Shown piece by piece: positions 1 to 7,827 of a stretch of 12,557 bases of DNA. The number at the start of each line of letters is the position of its first letter. The stretch's first letter is position 1. The position numbers and the translations under genes were made by a program. The notes below the pieces were generated by a model that was not told the DNA's origin, did not search any database, and saw nothing but the letters and a program-made list of their open reading frames with translations. The stretch comes from Pseudomonadota bacterium. GTDB taxonomy: Bacteria > Pseudomonadota > Gammaproteobacteria > Woeseiales > Woeseiaceae. Where the stretch lies: the NCBI GenBank assembly GCA_027295475.1, contig JAPUKV010000139.1, positions 1 through 12,557 of the forward strand. Direction: 5' to 3'.

Positions 1-2
1 GC

Positions 3-155
3 GCCATCGAAGTCGGTATCGAGTCGGATGGTCTGGTCGAGGTACTCCGCGGTCTGGAAGCCAATGAGAAGATCGTCATTACAGGTCAGGGCGGATTACG
101 CGACGGTGCGAGAGTTCTGGCGAGTAACGCGTTACCGACCATCTTCACCGGCTAA
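3..155 (+). CDS. RND efflux periplasmic adaptor (membrane fusion protein), C-terminal fragment
   Basis: Only the last 50 codons are in the window; the gene begins upstream and ends at the TAA at 153-155. The fragment reads in frame 3 and contains GLEANEKIVITGQGGLRDG, the membrane-proximal end of HlyD/AcrA-type adaptors. It closely resembles residues 330-350 of the next gene (GLTGNEKIVVVGQTGLKDG), so the two are probably tandem adaptor paralogues. In this family the adaptor is periplasmic, anchored to the inner membrane, and joins an RND permease to an outer-membrane channel. It lies 55 bases before the next adaptor on the same strand, consistent with one operon. The signal sequence, hairpin and lipoyl domain cannot be checked because they lie outside the window. 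I am confident of the family and not of the substrate. Confidence 0.85.
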   Translation, partial: AIEVGIESDGLVEVLRGLEANEKIVITGQGGLRDGARVLASNALPTIFTG

Positions 156-196
156 GAAGAACAACAAATCCCCTGCCTGATACTGACATGGGAAGT

Positions 197-204
197 AAAG
201 GGAG
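197..204 (+). promoter_or_regulatory. Ribosome binding site of the second adaptor gene
   Basis: AAAGGGAG lies 6 bases before the ATG at 211. It is a good Shine-Dalgarno match and supports that start. Confidence 0.7.
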
Positions 205-210
205 ACGAAA

Positions 211-1326
211 ATGACGACAGGGCGATTCTTGCCCGGTCCGATTCTCGGCTTGATATTGTTGGCTGCCTGCCAACCGGGCGCGGAATCGGAGAGCACCGCG
301 GACGCAGATGGGGCGGAGGCCGAAAAGACCAAAGACGACACCCCCGCAATCCCGGTAGAAACCTCTTTCGCGAGCCGCGCCGATATTTATGCGATGTACT
401 CGGGCACGGCACCTATCGAGGCCCTCGCTGAGGCTGAGGTCATTGCAAAGGTCGCCGGTGAAATCCGTGAGATTCTCGTCGAAGAAGGTGATGACGTAAC
501 AAGCGGGCAGGTGCTCGCTCGTCTCGACGGCGACCGCCTGCGTCTCGAACTCAAGCAAGCCGAGGCCAATCTACGCAAGTCGCAGCGCGACTACCAGCGC
601 AACGTCGATCTGAAGAAAAGAGGCCTGATCAGCGTCGGAGACTTCGAGAAAATCAAGTACGAAACGGAAGCGCTCGAGGCCACGTACAATCTCGCCAGAC
701 TGGAGTACAGCTACACGGAAATCAGGGCGCCGATCGACGGCGTCATCGCCGAACGCTTTGTGAAGGTCGGCAATACGATCGATGCCAACTCGGTCACGTT
801 CCAGGTAACGAGTCTCGAACCCCTGGTCACGTACCTGCATGTGCCGGAACGCGAATATCGACGCATCGACCGCGGGCAGGCTGCGATGATAGAAGTCGAT
901 GCCCTGCAGGGAAAGGAGTTCCAGGCATCTGTAACCCGTATCAGCCCGGTAGTGGACCCAGCGACCGGCACGTTCAAAATCACCGTCGAAGTATCCGACA
1001 CCTCACGGCGGCTAAAGCCCGGCATGTTTGGCCGCGTCAATATCGTGTATGACATGCACGCGCAGGCGTTGCAAGTTCCCAGAGGCGCAATTATCGACGA
1101 AGCAGGCGAGAGTTCGGTATTTATCGTTGAGGATGAGAAAGCTGTACGCCGGTTGATCACAACAGGCTACGCCAACAACGGGAACATTGAGATCCTCGAC
1201 GGCCTGACGGGCAACGAAAAGATCGTCGTTGTCGGACAAACAGGACTGAAGGATGGATCGAAAGTCTCGATTATAAATGTGGTAGATGCCGAAGAGAGCT
1301 CGGCCAGTAACATCACATCCGAATAA
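211..1326 (+). CDS. RND efflux periplasmic adaptor lipoprotein (HlyD/AcrA family)
   Basis: A 371-residue adaptor of usual family length. The N-terminus has a hydrophobic signal ending in a lipobox (LAAC, Cys20), so it is predicted to be lipid-anchored, followed by an acidic Ser/Ala-rich linker (about 21-45). Then come the first lipoyl half-motif (about 71-110, with VAGEIREILVEEGDDV), an alpha-helical coiled-coil hairpin (about 108-168), the second lipoyl half (IRAPIDGVIAERFVKVGNTI, 171-190), a beta-barrel region (about 203-285) and a membrane-proximal domain (about 286-355). In the family the protein bridges an inner-membrane RND pump and a TolC-like channel. It sits between another adaptor and two RND permeases, which indicates a tripartite efflux operon. 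The start is supported by a Shine-Dalgarno sequence at 197-204. Substrate is unknown. Confidence 0.93.
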   Translation: MTTGRFLPGPILGLILLAACQPGAESESTADADGAEAEKTKDDTPAIPVETSFASRADIYAMYSGTAPIEALAEAEVIAKVAGEIREILVEEGDDVTSGQVLARLDGDRLRLELKQAEANLRKSQRDYQRNVDLKKRGLISVGDFEKIKYETEALEATYNLARLEYSYTEIRAPIDGVIAERFVKVGNTIDANSVTFQVTSLEPLVTYLHVPEREYRRIDRGQAAMIEVDALQGKEFQASVTRISPVVDPATGTFKITVEVSDTSRRLKPGMFGRVNIVYDMHAQALQVPRGAIIDEAGESSVFIVEDEKAVRRLITTGYANNGNIEILDGLTGNEKIVVVGQTGLKDGSKVSIINVVDAEESSASNITSE

Positions 1327-1353
1327 GCCTCAAAAAGCCGAAGTGATATAGCA

Positions 1354-4300
1354 ATGCGCCGTCTGATCGAGATTGCAACTGAGCGTCGTGTCACGATCAT
1401 GATGTCTGTCGTTGCTATCGTGTTGTTCGGCCTCGTGTCGTTGTCTCGCCTGAAAGTCAACCTCCTCCCTGATATCTCTTACCCGACTGTCACTGTCCGG
1501 ACCGAGCTTACGGGGGCGGCGCCAATCGAAATCGAAAATCTCCTCACGAAGCCGATTGAAGAAGCCGTTGGTGTAATTCGAAACGTCAGGCTCGTGAGAT
1601 CCGTATCGAGAGCAGGCCAGTCGGATGTGACCCTGGAATTCAGTTGGGGCACCGATATGGACATTGCGGGTGTCGATGTTAGGGAGAAAATCGACATCCT
1701 GGATCTGCCGATCGAAGCCCAGCGGCCATTGCTGCTTCGATTCGATCCGTCTTCCGAGCCGATCATGCGACTCAGCCTCTTAAAGAAGGGCGAGGACGGG
1801 GCGGAAGTTACAACGAGCGAATCCAGTCTCAAGGTATTAAGACGGCTGGCGGAAGACCAGATAAAGAACGAACTGGAAGCGGAAGAGGGCACGGCCGCAG
1901 TAAAGGTCAGCGGCGGCCTCGAGGATGAAATCCAGATTCAGGTCGATCAGCAGAAGCTCTCTCAGCTCGGCATCAGCATTCAGCAGATTGCTCAGCGCAT
2001 CCGTGCCGAGAACGTAAATCTGTCCGGCGGGCGTCTCGAAGAAGGCAACCAACGATTCCTGGTCCGCACGATCAACGAGTTCCAGAGTGTGGAAGGATTT
2101 GCATCCGCAATCGTCGCGAACGTCGCCGGTCGACCGATTTATCTCGGCGATGTTGCAACCGTTAAGCGCGGCTACAAGGAGCGCGAGGCGATCACACGGG
2201 TTAATGGTCGGGAGTCGGTAGAACTCGCTGTTTATAAAGAAGGCGATGCCAACACGGTACAGGTTGCGAACCGTGTCGAGCGACGCCTTCAGCAAATCCA
2301 GAAGACGCTTCCCGATAACTTGGAGCTGGTCAAGATTTACGATCAGTCAAAGTTCATCGCCTCCGCAATCAACGACGTGACAACAGCGGCAATTTTCGGC
2401 GGCATTCTCGCAATTATCGTACTGTACGGATTCCTTCGGGACTCTCGGGCAACCTCAATCATCGCGGTCGCGATTCCGATTTCGGTCATCGGCACTTTTT
2501 TGCTGATGTACGCGAACGATATTTCGCTCAACATCATGTCGCTCGGCGGCATCGCACTGGCCATAGGCATGCTGGTCGACAACGCCATCGTCGTGCTCGA
2601 AAACATCTTTCGGAAGAGAGAGCAGGGTGAAAGCACCCTGGAGGCCGCCAGAAACGGAACTGCTGAGGTCTCCGGCGCCGTCATCGCCGCAACGCTTACC
2701 ACTATCGCGGTCTTTTTCCCGATGGTCTTCATTAGCGGCATAGCGGGACAACTGTTTCGCGATCAGGCATTGACCGTCACTTTTGCGCTGGTTTTTTCCC
2801 TTATTGTTGCGCTGACACTGATTCCAATGCTGGCCGCGCTGGGCTCGGGTTACCGTTACGAGGACGTGAAAGAGGACACGCCCGCGGGCCGGTTTACGAA
2901 AATCGTCGCGCATGTCGTCAGGGGACTTGCCTGGGTTTTTGGCAAGATCAAGTGGCTGTTCTGGTTAATCCTTTGGGCACCGAGCTGGTTGCTCCAACGG
3001 CTGTACAAAACCGTGGCAACTTTCTATCCGGGCATGCTGGCCTGGTCTCTCGGGCACCGTGCAATAATTCTTTCGGGCGCTACCGCCATATTCGTTGCCA
3101 CCATGCTGCTCATCCCGCGGCTCGGGACCGAGTTGATTCCGCAGCTTTCGCAAGGCGAGTTCAACGTCGATCTCCGTTTACCGCCGGGCGCACCCCTGGC
3201 CGAGACGGATCGTGCGATTCAGGCAACGCACCGCGCCACCCGTGATATCGCTGACGTCGAGCTAAGCTTCTCTGTCGCCGGAACCGGTAACCGGCTGGAC
3301 GCAAACCCGGTCGAGGCCGGAGAAAATACGGGCACGCTCAGCATCACGATGTCGCCGGGATCCGGGCGCGAGGAAGAAAACAAGGCGATGGACATCATGC
3401 GTCGCGAGCTTTCGCGTCTGCCGGGCGTGCAGTACGAGTTCAGCCGCCCCGCATTGATGAGTTTTGCCAGCCCGCTGCAGATAGAAGTATCTGGTTACAA
3501 TCTGGATGCCCTGGCGGCAGTCAATCAGGCAATCGTGACCGCCATGTCTGCATCCGACCGCTTCACCGACATCAAGACTACGATCGAACAAGGTAATCCG
3601 GAAATTCAGATTGTTTTTGACCAGGAACGCGCAGCCAAGCTGGGGCTTGCTGTACGGGATATCGCTGACCGGGTTGTTGCTAATGTGCGCGGGGAAGTGG
3701 CGACGCGTTTCACCTGGCGCGACAAGAAGATCGATGTACTGGTCCGTAGCGTCGATACGCGCAATGCCAGCGTTGAAGAATTGCGCAAACTGATTGTCAA
3801 CCCGACCGCGGAAAGACCTGTCACCCTGGAGGCTGTAGCCGACATCAGGGTCTCCCGTGGACCCTCGGAAGTTCGCCGCATCGCGCAGGAACGTGTTGCC
3901 CTGATTACCGCAAATCTCGGTTACGGGGATCTCGGGGCAGCTGCCGCCGAAGCGCAGTCGATCATTGATCGCACACCGATGCCATCGGGAGTCACGGCGA
4001 TGGTATCGGGACAGAATGAAGAGATGCAGGCTTCGTTCCAGTCGATGCAATTTGCGTTGGGGCTCGCTGTGTTCCTGGTGTATCTCGTGATGGCGTCACA
4101 ATTCGAGTCGCTTATCCATCCCTTTGTCATCCTGTTCACTATTCCGCTGGCCCTGGTCGGCGCTGTTCTCGCCCTCTTCCTGACCGGCACTACCGTTAAC
4201 ATCGTAGCCCTGATCGGCGTCATCATGCTCGCCGGTATCGTGGTCAATAACGCAATCATTTTGGTGGACCTCATCAATCAGTTGCGTAGCAGTGGAACAG

Positions 4301-4578
4301 CGAAGACTGAGGCGATTATGGAAGCCGGCCGCGCGCGGTTGCGGCCAATACTGATGACAACGCTGACGACCGCTCTCGGGCTGCTGCCGATGGCAATTGG
4401 TTTTGGCGAGGGCGCGGAAGTCAGAACGCCAATGGCAATAACCGTGATCGGCGGCCTGTTGGTATCGACGCTGCTGACGCTGATCGTGATTCCCGTTGTG
4501 TATTCTTTACTGGATCGCAAGAAGTGGCCATCGAGCCTTGCTGCCGGTAGCGAAGTGCTCAGCCCCGCAGGCGGCTGA
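1354..4578 (+). CDS. RND efflux permease, first of two (HAE1/AcrB-like)
   Basis: A 1074-residue inner-membrane proton-driven exporter of normal length for the AcrB/MdtB/Mux superfamily. The first membrane helix is at about residues 13-32, followed by the signature PDISYPTVTV and a large periplasmic porter domain. A helix bundle begins near residue 345 and contains the TM4 motif GMLVDNAIVVLEN. A loop of about 70 residues (about 496-566), carrying a Trp-rich hydrophobic stretch, leads to TM7 (567-588). The second half ends with RLRPILMT and the last helices. By alignment with AcrB, D409 matches D407, N410 replaces D408, N965 replaces K940, and R995 and T1002 match R971 and T978. The gene follows the adaptor by 27 bases and precedes the second permease by 12. 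GAAGTGAT before the ATG is a weak ribosome site. Substrate cannot be inferred. Confidence 0.95.
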   Translation: MRRLIEIATERRVTIMMSVVAIVLFGLVSLSRLKVNLLPDISYPTVTVRTELTGAAPIEIENLLTKPIEEAVGVIRNVRLVRSVSRAGQSDVTLEFSWGTDMDIAGVDVREKIDILDLPIEAQRPLLLRFDPSSEPIMRLSLLKKGEDGAEVTTSESSLKVLRRLAEDQIKNELEAEEGTAAVKVSGGLEDEIQIQVDQQKLSQLGISIQQIAQRIRAENVNLSGGRLEEGNQRFLVRTINEFQSVEGFASAIVANVAGRPIYLGDVATVKRGYKEREAITRVNGRESVELAVYKEGDANTVQVANRVERRLQQIQKTLPDNLELVKIYDQSKFIASAINDVTTAAIFGGILAIIVLYGFLRDSRATSIIAVAIPISVIGTFLLMYANDISLNIMSLGGIALAIGMLVDNAIVVLENIFRKREQGESTLEAARNGTAEVSGAVIAATLTTIAVFFPMVFISGIAGQLFRDQALTVTFALVFSLIVALTLIPMLAALGSGYRYEDVKEDTPAGRFTKIVAHVVRGLAWVFGKIKWLFWLILWAPSWLLQRLYKTVATFYPGMLAWSLGHRAIILSGATAIFVATMLLIPRLGTELIPQLSQGEFNVDLRLPPGAPLAETDRAIQATHRATRDIADVELSFSVAGTGNRLDANPVEAGENTGTLSITMSPGSGREEENKAMDIMRRELSRLPGVQYEFSRPALMSFASPLQIEVSGYNLDALAAVNQAIVTAMSASDRFTDIKTTIEQGNPEIQIVFDQERAAKLGLAVRDIADRVVANVRGEVATRFTWRDKKIDVLVRSVDTRNASVEELRKLIVNPTAERPVTLEAVADIRVSRGPSEVRRIAQERVALITANLGYGDLGAAAAEAQSIIDRTPMPSGVTAMVSGQNEEMQASFQSMQFALGLAVFLVYLVMASQFESLIHPFVILFTIPLALVGAVLALFLTGTTVNIVALIGVIMLAGIVVNNAIILVDLINQLRSSGTAKTEAIMEAGRARLRPILMTTLTTALGLLPMAIGFGEGAEVRTPMAITVIGGLLVSTLLTLIVIPVVYSLLDRKKWPSSLAAGSEVLSPAGG

Positions 4579-4590
4579 CCGGGCGCAGAA

Positions 4591-7500
4591 ATGAAGCACA
4601 CCGAGATCGCAATTCGCCGCCCGATTACGACAACTGTGATTTTTGTGGCACTCGCGCTGGTCGGGATGCTTGCTGCAAGACTGCTGCCACTCGAAAAGTT
4701 TCCCGATATCGAATTCCCGGGGATCTTCATCCAGGTTCCCTACGAAGGCTCAACACCAGAAGAAATTGAGCGCCTGATAACGCGACCGATTGAGGAAGCG
4801 CTGGCAACATTATCGGGCGTCGAGCGTATGTACTCCTCGTCCAGGGATAATCAGGCCGAGGTGTTCCTGCAGTTTGGCTGGGATGAAAGCATGGGGGTAA
4901 AGGGAATCGAGGCACGCGCCAAGGTAGACGGTATTCGCCAGGAACTCCCTGATGACGTAAGACGAGTATTTATTTTTACGGGGTCGCTGGGCGACCAGCC
5001 GGTTCTGCAGCTCAGAATTTCAAGCGACCGCGACTTGTCGAACAGCTACGATCTGCTCGATCGCCTGCTCAAGAGACCCCTTGAAAGACTCGAAGGCGTA
5101 TCGCAGGTCCAGCTGCACGGGGTCGATCCGCGAGAGATTCGCATTCTGCTCGATGCGGACCGGTTGGCGGCTCATGGCATTGATCTTAATGAGCTTCGCC
5201 AGCTCCTCGAGCGCAGCAATTTTGCCGTCAGTGCGGGACGCATTACCGCCGGCGGCCAGCGATTCAGCGTGCGGCCACGTGGCGAATTCGCCTCGCTGGA
5301 CGAAATCGGCGACATCGTTATCGATAAGAGCAACGTGCGTCTTCGCGACGTTGCCGAAATCGCCTTGCGAAGCCCCGATAGAGAGTACGGCCGCCATCTT
5401 GACCGTAAGTACGCCATCGGCGTGGCGATCAGCAAGTCGACCGGATCCAATATGGTGGACGTTACTGACCGCGTAATGGCGGAAGTGGAAAAGATCAGCC
5501 GCCTGCCACAAATGCAGGGAATCAACATCTTTTCCCTGGACAACCAGGGCGACAGCGTACGCGAATCCTTATCCGATCTGCTAAATGCCGGCATGGTCGG
5601 CGCACTTCTCGCTCTGTTGGTTCTTTACATGTTTCTCCGGCAGGTAACAACAACTTTGATCGTGATTGCTGCAGTGCCATTCTCGCTGACAATAACGCTC
5701 GGCGTTCTGTACTTTGCCGGACTTAGCCTGAATATGCTGACCATGATGGGGCTGATGCTCGCCGTTGGCATGCTGGTGGATAACGCCGTTGTTGTGACCG
5801 AGAACGTTTTCCGTCACCGTGCAATGCATCCCGACAAACCCCAGGCAGCGACATTGGCAGGTGTCAATGAAGTTGGCCTTGCCGTCATCGCCGGCACGGC
5901 AACGACGATCATTGTTTTCGTTCCGATTATGTTCGGAACAAAAACCGACATTTCCGTATTCATGACACACGTGGCCGTGACTATCATTGTCGCTCTGCTC
6001 GCCTCCCTGTTGATCGCTCAGACACTGGTACCGATGCTGGCCGCGCGCGTCGCACTGCGGCCCGAGCCGAAAGGCCAGGCTTTGATGGTTCGCTTGACCA
6101 AGCGCTATGTGCGAAGCCTTCAGTGGATTCTGGTTCATCCGTGGAAAACCTTCGGCGGTATTATCTTCATATGTGTTATCGGAGTGATGCCGCTAGTGCT
6201 GCAACTGGTCAAGTTCGACGCATTCCCGCAGGAATCGGGGCGACGGTTATTCATGCCGTACCATATAGATGGACAGCATCCGCTCGAGCGAATTGAGGCC
6301 ACGGTCGACACAATCGAGGAGTACCTTTTTTCCCGCCAGGAAGAATTCAACATTCGCTCGATCTACAGCTACTACGACTTGGTTCGTGCCCAGTCGACCA
6401 TATTGCTAACCGATGAAGACGACGCAACGCTTTCGACAAAGGAAATCATCAAGCGTATCGAGGCAGACATGCCAGTCATCGCCATCGGAAAACCGAGTTT
6501 CGAGTTCGAGCAACAGGGTGGAGGCGAGGGCTTCAACCTGCAGGTCTCGGGTGATTCAACTGGACGCTTGAACGAGCTCGCTGCTAACCTCGCGCGCGCG
6601 CTCGAGTCAGTCGAAGGACTCAAGGACGTTCGTTCCGACGCTCAAGCCGGCGAGCGTGAAGTCCGCGTACACGTTGATCGGGTACGTGCCGCAGCGGTCG
6701 GCCTTACCGTCCAGCAGATCGCAGGATCGATCGCGATCGCAATGCGCGGCCAGAATCTGCGCGAGTTTCGCGGTGATCTGGGCGAAGTCGCGGTCCGGCT
6801 GGCCTTCAGAGACAGCGACAAGCAAAGCGTGGAGCAACTGGCCAACCTGCCTCTTTATGCTGCAGACGGACGGCGAATCACGCTGGGGACTGTGGCCAAT
6901 TTTCATCTCGGCTATGCACCTGACACGATTCAGCGCGTTGACCGCCAGACCGCTGTAGTAATTTCGGCGAACCTTGAGGAAGACTCCAGTCTGGAACTGG
7001 TTCGACCAAAGGTCGAAAGCCTCATGGAGCAGTTCGAACTTCCGCCTGGCTACAGCTGGAAGTTTGGGCGTGGTTTCGACCAGCAGGATGAAACGCAGCA
7101 GATGATGGCGACCAACATCATGCTGGGCATTGCCTGCATCTTTCTGGTCATGGCCGCGGTGTTCGAATCTTTGCTGTTTCCATTTTCGATCATCCTTGGT
7201 TCGATCGCGTTTTCGATATTCGGCGTATTTTTGTTTTTTGCAGCGACGGGCACCACATTTTCGTTCATGGCGTCGATCGGCATCATGATATTAATTGGTG
7301 TCGTCGTGAATAACGGCATCGTACTCGTCGATCACATCAATAACCTGCGCCAGGAAGGTATGCCGCGAAATGAGGCGATCATCAAAGCGGGCCGGGATCG
7401 ACTGCGACCGATATTGATGACGGTAGCGACAACAATTCTCGGCTTGACGCCGCTGGCAGTTAGCACCACTCAGGTCGGCGGCGACGGTCCTCCGTATTTC

Positions 7501-7674
7501 CCGATGGCCCGCGCCATTATCGGCGGCCTTGCATTTTCCACGATCGTCTCGTTGCTGGTCGTACCCGCGCTTTACGCCTACTTCGACACTCTCTCTGCCT
7601 GGGGCAGGAAAGTCATGCGGACCGCGAGAATCGCAGGATCACGATCTGCACCAATCCAGAGCCCTGCCTCTTAA
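4591..7674 (+). CDS. RND efflux permease, second of two (HAE1/AcrB-like)
   Basis: A 1027-residue RND permease. It begins MKHTEIAIRRPITTTVIF, the usual amphipathic start leading into TM1, then has FPDIEFPGIFIQVPY at the start of the first porter domain. TM4 carries GMLVDNAVVVTEN (D397, N398) and TM10 carries GVVVNNGIVLVD (N907, N908). RDRLRPILMT keeps R937 and T944, equivalent to AcrB R971 and T978. It thus has the same Asp-Asn / Asn-Asn relay variant as the first permease, but the porter domains differ clearly, so this is not a recent duplication. The ATG is 12 bases after the previous stop with only a weak ribosome site, suggesting translational coupling. The pair could form a mixed trimer, as in MdtBC or MuxBC, or two separate pumps sharing adaptors; the sequence does not decide. 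The operon seems to end here, before an inverted REP pair. Confidence 0.95.
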   Translation: MKHTEIAIRRPITTTVIFVALALVGMLAARLLPLEKFPDIEFPGIFIQVPYEGSTPEEIERLITRPIEEALATLSGVERMYSSSRDNQAEVFLQFGWDESMGVKGIEARAKVDGIRQELPDDVRRVFIFTGSLGDQPVLQLRISSDRDLSNSYDLLDRLLKRPLERLEGVSQVQLHGVDPREIRILLDADRLAAHGIDLNELRQLLERSNFAVSAGRITAGGQRFSVRPRGEFASLDEIGDIVIDKSNVRLRDVAEIALRSPDREYGRHLDRKYAIGVAISKSTGSNMVDVTDRVMAEVEKISRLPQMQGINIFSLDNQGDSVRESLSDLLNAGMVGALLALLVLYMFLRQVTTTLIVIAAVPFSLTITLGVLYFAGLSLNMLTMMGLMLAVGMLVDNAVVVTENVFRHRAMHPDKPQAATLAGVNEVGLAVIAGTATTIIVFVPIMFGTKTDISVFMTHVAVTIIVALLASLLIAQTLVPMLAARVALRPEPKGQALMVRLTKRYVRSLQWILVHPWKTFGGIIFICVIGVMPLVLQLVKFDAFPQESGRRLFMPYHIDGQHPLERIEATVDTIEEYLFSRQEEFNIRSIYSYYDLVRAQSTILLTDEDDATLSTKEIIKRIEADMPVIAIGKPSFEFEQQGGGEGFNLQVSGDSTGRLNELAANLARALESVEGLKDVRSDAQAGEREVRVHVDRVRAAAVGLTVQQIAGSIAIAMRGQNLREFRGDLGEVAVRLAFRDSDKQSVEQLANLPLYAADGRRITLGTVANFHLGYAPDTIQRVDRQTAVVISANLEEDSSLELVRPKVESLMEQFELPPGYSWKFGRGFDQQDETQQMMATNIMLGIACIFLVMAAVFESLLFPFSIILGSIAFSIFGVFLFFAATGTTFSFMASIGIMILIGVVVNNGIVLVDHINNLRQEGMPRNEAIIKAGRDRLRPILMTVATTILGLTPLAVSTTQVGGDGPPYFPMARAIIGGLAFSTIVSLLVVPALYAYFDTLSAWGRKVMRTARIAGSRSAPIQSPAS

Positions 7675-7751
7675 AGAGCTCGACCGTCAGGATGCAGTCC
7701 ACCCTAATGAGCATTCGCCGCGGCGCGATGAATGTTCGACGGTCATTTATT

Positions 7752-7821
7752 GAATCGCCCGTCAGGACGGGCTCCAACAGGTGGCAATAGAATCGTAGGA
7801 GCCCGTCCTGACGGGCAATTC
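7752..7821. repeat. Inverted pair of REP-like palindromes (BIME-like) between convergent genes
   Basis: Two 24-base units lie head to head: 7752-7775 on the minus strand and 7798-7821 on the plus strand, separated by 22 bases. They differ at one position. The shared 19-base core is GGAGCCCGTCCTGACGGGC, and each core is itself a palindrome (GCCCGTC-CT-GACGGGC). The arrangement of short GC-rich imperfect palindromes with a GGAG-type flank matches REP/BIME elements known from gammaproteobacteria such as Pseudomonas and Escherichia. The site, between the ends of two convergent genes, is also typical. The whole element could fold into one 24-bp stem, or each unit into its own hairpin, and could end or protect transcripts from both sides. 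No REP-associated transposase (RAYT) is in the window. Confidence 0.85.
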
Positions 7822-7827
7822 TCAATA

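Noticed and set aside
3262..4050. Minus-strand open frame of 262 codons inside the first permease
   Set aside because: It is antisense to well-conserved RND sequence and shows no recognisable motif, so it is a shadow of high-GC codon use.
5581..6138. Minus-strand open frame of 185 codons inside the second permease
   Set aside because: It is His-, Gln- and Cys-rich, antisense to conserved membrane helices, and has no protein-like pattern.
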